Source of the DNA: Dyella amyloliquefaciens | GTDB taxonomy: Bacteria > Pseudomonadota > Gammaproteobacteria > Xanthomonadales > Rhodanobacteraceae | Length of the DNA stretch: 64,000 bases | Assembly: GCF_004296575.1 (NCBI RefSeq) | Contig: NZ_SAYT01000007.1 | Span: forward strand, 372,001-436,000 | Direction of reading: 5' to 3' | Part shown: one piece after another, positions 61,134 to 64,000 of the stretch | Position numbering within the stretch: the first letter of the stretch is position 1 | Layout of the letters: the number at the start of each line of letters is the position of its first letter | Program-made: the position numbers and the translations under genes | Notes under the pieces: generated by a model | What the model saw: only the letters and a program-made list of their open reading frames with translations | Database searches by the model: none | What the model was told of the DNA's origin: nothing

Positions 61134-61676
61134 ATGAGCTGGCAAGACATTCGCATCGAAACCGATCGACTCATCCTCCGTCCCACCAGGGCGGAGGATT
61201 TCGAAGGCTGGGCGGCGTTGATGGCCGACGAGGAGAACTCGCGCCATATCGGTGGCCCGCAGCCGCGCGCTACCGCGTGGCGAGGATTCCTGTCGATGGC
61301 CGGCGCCTGGGCCATCCAGGGTTACGCCATGTTCTCGGTGATCGAGAAGGACAGCGGGCGCTGGATCGGACGCCTGGGCCCGTGGATGCCCGAGGGTTGG
61401 CCCGGCACCGAGGTGGGCTGGGGCATCGTGCGCGACGCCTGGGGCAAGGGCTATGCGACCGAAGGCGCCGTGGCCGCGATCGACTGGGCATTCGACACGC
61501 TGGGCTGGAGCGAAGTGATCCACACCATCGCACCCGACAACACCGCCTCGCAGATCGTGGCGCGCAAGCTGGGTTCGACCTTGCGCGGTCCCGGCCAGTT
61601 GCCGGCGCCGTTCGAGCACGTGACGGTCGAAGTCTGGGGCCAGTCGCGCGAGCAGTGGCGGAGTCGCCGCAAGTGA
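61134..61676 (+). CDS. GNAT-family N-acetyltransferase (RimJ/RimL type)
   Basis: 180 residues of the Acetyltransf_3 group. Visible are IETDRLILRPTRAEDFEGWA at the front, WIGRLGPWMPEGWPGTEVGWGI, the acetyl-CoA loop region WGKGYATEGAVAAIDWAF at about residues 101-118, and APDNTASQIVARKLG. Substrate, protein or small molecule, unknown. The stop overlaps the start of the next gene by four bases (GTGA), so the two are translationally coupled. Confidence 0.9.
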   Translation: MSWQDIRIETDRLILRPTRAEDFEGWAALMADEENSRHIGGPQPRATAWRGFLSMAGAWAIQGYAMFSVIEKDSGRWIGRLGPWMPEGWPGTEVGWGIVRDAWGKGYATEGAVAAIDWAFDTLGWSEVIHTIAPDNTASQIVARKLGSTLRGPGQLPAPFEHVTVEVWGQSREQWRSRRK

Positions 61677-62170
61677 GCCACGTCACGCCCGCGCTGTTCG
61701 CCACGCTGGCCGAGATCGTGCCGGAACTGCATGTGCATTGCCTCGATCCGTGGTGCGTGATCGGCAGTGCCGCCGCGTTGCTGGCGGGCGCCGAAGTGAG
61801 CGTGGCCGATGTGGATGTGCTCACGTCACGCGAGGACGCCGGGCGGTTGATGGCGCTGTGGGCTGAGCGGCGCGAATCCACGCACGAGCCTGAAGGAGCG
61901 GAGCGTTTTCGTTCGTACTTCGCGCGATTCCGTTTTCCGGGGCTGCCCGTTGAGGTGATGGGCGGGCTGGAGCTCAATCAGGGCGATGGTTGGACGCCCG
62001 TATCCGCAGGCCGTCTGGTGCTGGCCGGATTGAACGGGCTCGCCGTGCCGATGCCATCGGTCGATGACCAGATTCGGATACTCGAGAGCTTTGGCCGAGA
62101 GAAAGATCTGGCACGCGCGAAGTCGCTGCGCGCTTTCACTTCCTCTCCCCTCCGGGCGACCCGGAGGTAG
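61673..62170 (+). CDS. Nucleotidyltransferase-like protein, unknown function
   Basis: 165 residues from a GTG at 61673 that overlaps the preceding stop (GTGA). Near the front is IGSAAALLAGAEVSVADVDVL, the GS...DxD pattern of the nucleotidyltransferase fold, with both aspartates kept. Later blocks are RFRFPGLPVEVMGGLELN and PSVDDQIRILESFGREKDLARAK. Proteins of this size and pattern are often minimal nucleotidyltransferases, but the target is unknown. The last ten codons are inside an interspersed repeat that starts at 62142, so the original C-terminus may have been replaced. Confidence 0.7.
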   Translation: MSHVTPALFATLAEIVPELHVHCLDPWCVIGSAAALLAGAEVSVADVDVLTSREDAGRLMALWAERRESTHEPEGAERFRSYFARFRFPGLPVEVMGGLELNQGDGWTPVSAGRLVLAGLNGLAVPMPSVDDQIRILESFGREKDLARAKSLRAFTSSPLRATRR

Positions 62171-62299
62171 TCCCGTGGGAGAGAGGACTGAGGTGAGGGG
62201 CGGGTGCTCGCGATGACGTCGCTACGGAGCATGCTTCGACATGGCCGCATCGCAAGATTGGCCCCTCACCCCAACCCTCTCCCCGAAGGGGAGAGGGAG
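62142..62299. repeat. Pair of CCTCTCCCC-type interspersed repeats
   Basis: Unit 1 is about 62142-62200 (CCTCTCCCCTCCGGG ... GACTGAGGTGAGGGG) and unit 2, in the opposite sense, about 62262-62299 (CCCCTCACCCCAACCCTCTC, then CCCGAAGGGGAGAGGG). Each can form a hairpin. This element type is common between genes in proteobacteria and here fills the gap between the nucleotidyltransferase and E1 genes, invading the end of the former. Confidence 0.8.
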
Positions 62300-62380
62300 C
62301 AGATGCGCGGCGAGACCGTGCGCGCGTCTGATCATTATTCCCACTCTGCCGCCCCCGCGGCTGTTCGTTGACGAGACATC

Positions 62381-64000
62381 ATGACCGCCATTCCGTATTC
62401 CCTCACGGCACGCCACAAGGGTTTCAACCGCGCCGAAATCGTCGACCAGAACTTCACCGAGTTCGTCCAGCTGTGGAACGGTGAGGTGCATGCGCCGCAC
62501 GGTGCCCATTCGCCGGTGCTGCCTGGCAGCTCGCTCGATGCGACGGGCTTTCGCGAGCTGCTGGAATCGCAGCTGATCAGCCGTCACCTCGACTTGATGG
62601 CGCGCGTTTTGCGCGTGCAGAACAAGGTGTTCTACACCATCGGCTCCAGTGGCCACGAAGGCAACGCGATGGTTGCGCGTCTCACGCGCCATACCGATCC
62701 GGCCTTCCTGCACTACCGCTCGGGCGGCTTCATGGCCGAGCGCTTCCGCAAGCTGCCGGGCATGGACCCGGTGATGGACTCGGCGCTCTCGTTCGCTGCA
62801 AGCATGGAAGATCCGGCTTCCGGCGGGCGCCACAAGGTGTGGGGCAGCAAGCCGCTCTGGGTCTTGCCGCAGACCTCCACCATCGCCTCGCACCTTCCCA
62901 AGGCGCTGGGTACCGCGGTTGCCATCGAACAGGCGCGTCGCATCGGTCACAAGCTGCCGATTCCCGAGGACAGCATCGCGATCTGCTCGTTCGGCGATGC
63001 CTCGTCGAATCATGCCACCGCCCAGACCGCCTTCAACGCTGCAGCATGGACGGCTTACCAGAAACTGCCGGCGCCCGTGCTCTACGTGTGCGAGGACAAC
63101 GGCATCGGCATCTCGGTGAAGACGCCGAGCGGATGGGTGGCGAACAATTTCCGTCATCGCGCCGACCTCGACTACTTCTTTGCGGATGGTCTCGATCTCG
63201 CGAACGGTTACGCGCAGGTGCAGGAGGCGGTGGAGCACTGCCGCACCACGCGGCGCCCGACCTTCCTGCATCTGCGCACCACGCGCGTGATGGGCCACGC
63301 GGGCACCGATTTCGAAATCGAATGGCGCAGCGTGGAAGAACTGTTTGCCGTGGAGGCCAGCGATCCGCTGCTGCGCTCCGCGGAAATTGCCTTGTCCTCC
63401 GGCTTGTACACCAAGGAATCGCTGCTGGCGCTGTACGAAGCCACGCGCAAGCGCTGCTTCGAGGCCGCCGAGGATGCCGATCGTCGCCCGCGCCTGACCA
63501 CGCTCGAACAGGTGATGAAGCCACTGGCGCCGTACACGCCCGAGGCGGTGAAGGTCGAAGCAGAGCGCACCGATTACCAGGATCGCCGCATCGCCGCCTT
63601 CGGTAGCGAAGACAAGCTGCCCGAGAAGCAGCCGCCGCGCCATCTGGCCATCCAGATCGGCCAGGCGCTGCACGACATCATGGCGAAGTATCCGGAGTCG
63701 CTGCTGTTCGGCGAAGACGTCGCGCAGAAGGGTGGCGTGTATACCGTCACCAAGGGCCTGCACAAGACCTTCAAGGGCAGCCGCGTGTTCAACACGCTGC
63801 TGGACGAGACCATCATCCTCGGTCTTGCCCAGGGCTACGCCAACATGGGCATGCTGCCGATCCCCGAGATCCAGTACCTCGCGTATTTCCACAACGCCTG
63901 CGACCAGATCCGTGGCGAAGCGGCGTCGCTGCAGTTCTTCTCCAACGACCAGTACCGCAACCCGATCGTCATGCGCGTGGCGAGCCTGGGCTACCAGAAG
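62381..64000 (+). CDS. Branched-chain 2-oxo-acid dehydrogenase E1, fused alpha/beta subunits (5' part, runs off the window)
   Basis: 540 codons are visible without a stop; fused E1 proteins of this kind are usually around 750 residues, so the end is missing. Residues to about 395 are the alpha part: thiamine-diphosphate motif GDASSNHATAQTAFNAA ... CEDN, HYRSGGFMAERF, and THE-like FLHLRTTRVMGHAGTD. After a linker the beta part begins (LAIQIGQALHDIMAKYPESLLFGEDVAQKGGVY, TLLDETIILGLAQGYANMGM). It decarboxylates branched-chain 2-oxo acids in valine, leucine and isoleucine breakdown and passes the acyl group to an E2 not in the window. Start at the ATG at 62381. The branched-chain assignment rather than another 2-oxo acid is moderately sure. 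Confidence 0.88.
   Translation, partial: MTAIPYSLTARHKGFNRAEIVDQNFTEFVQLWNGEVHAPHGAHSPVLPGSSLDATGFRELLESQLISRHLDLMARVLRVQNKVFYTIGSSGHEGNAMVARLTRHTDPAFLHYRSGGFMAERFRKLPGMDPVMDSALSFAASMEDPASGGRHKVWGSKPLWVLPQTSTIASHLPKALGTAVAIEQARRIGHKLPIPEDSIAICSFGDASSNHATAQTAFNAAAWTAYQKLPAPVLYVCEDNGIGISVKTPSGWVANNFRHRADLDYFFADGLDLANGYAQVQEAVEHCRTTRRPTFLHLRTTRVMGHAGTDFEIEWRSVEELFAVEASDPLLRSAEIALSSGLYTKESLLALYEATRKRCFEAAEDADRRPRLTTLEQVMKPLAPYTPEAVKVEAERTDYQDRRIAAFGSEDKLPEKQPPRHLAIQIGQALHDIMAKYPESLLFGEDVAQKGGVYTVTKGLHKTFKGSRVFNTLLDETIILGLAQGYANMGMLPIPEIQYLAYFHNACDQIRGEAASLQFFSNDQYRNPIVMRVASLGYQK

Overview
The window is GC-rich (about 65 percent by eye), densely coding, and reads as chromosome of a gammaproteobacterium of the Xanthomonadales/Lysobacterales, most likely Rhodanobacteraceae (Dyella/Luteibacter/Frateuria type). 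The reasons are a methionine synthase split into two genes, a 180-kDa-type NAD glutamate dehydrogenase, a fused alpha/beta branched-chain keto-acid dehydrogenase E1, and GTAG-headed REP palindromes of the kind known from Stenotrophomonas and Xanthomonas. The genus call is inference from gene content only.

Region 1 (1-2270): start of a secreted protein leaving the window on the minus strand, a short-chain dehydrogenase, and a decayed AAA/ABC-type ATPase gene.

Region 2 (2271-25909) is the main interest. It is a self-contained cell-surface-signalling and two-partner-secretion (TPS) cluster: a receptor-like periplasmic protein with an STN domain and a TonB-like C-terminus, an ECF sigma factor, a FecR-type anti-sigma factor, a TpsB transporter, an ExbB fused to DUF2341 and LamG-like domains, ExbD, a TonB-like protein, a putative porin, a coiled-coil periplasmic protein, a small secreted protein, and a 4,399-residue filamentous-haemagglutinin-type TpsA exoprotein. 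Gene order and types match the Pseudomonas aeruginosa PUMA3 (VreA-VreI-VreR) and PdtA/PdtB system. Two near-identical promoter boxes (GGTTCAGTC-N15-CGTCTTT) lie in front of tpsB and tpsA and are almost certainly the targets of the local sigma factor. The model is that an outside or periplasmic signal is passed through the STN proteins to the sigma factor, which switches on secretion and energisation of one giant exoprotein.

Region 3 (26106-36000): an unrecognised small protein, a stretch of about 420 bp without genes, tRNA-Val(CAC), a small LAB_N membrane protein, then a minus-strand methionine operon (ArsR-methyltransferase fusion regulator, metH homocysteine half, metH cobalamin half) with a palindromic operator in front. 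An acyl-CoA dehydrogenase, a small membrane protein and a PAS-GGDEF diguanylate cyclase follow.

Region 4 (35740-40450): a two-gene RND efflux operon (AcrA/AcrB type) with a palindromic operator over its probable promoter. Region 5 (41117-49310): large NAD-GDH, NAD kinase, cytosolic-type 5'-nucleotidase and a YdhF-like aldo/keto reductase, separated by REP-type repeats. Region 6 (49370-58493): a tightly coupled four-gene MdtABC-like RND operon with its own NodT-type outer-membrane lipoprotein. Region 7 (58774-64000): an EamA transporter, glutaryl-CoA dehydrogenase, a GNAT acetyltransferase overlapping a nucleotidyltransferase-like gene, and the 5' part of a fused branched-chain 2-oxo-acid dehydrogenase E1 gene that runs off the end.

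No CRISPR array, rRNA, intact insertion sequence or prophage was seen.
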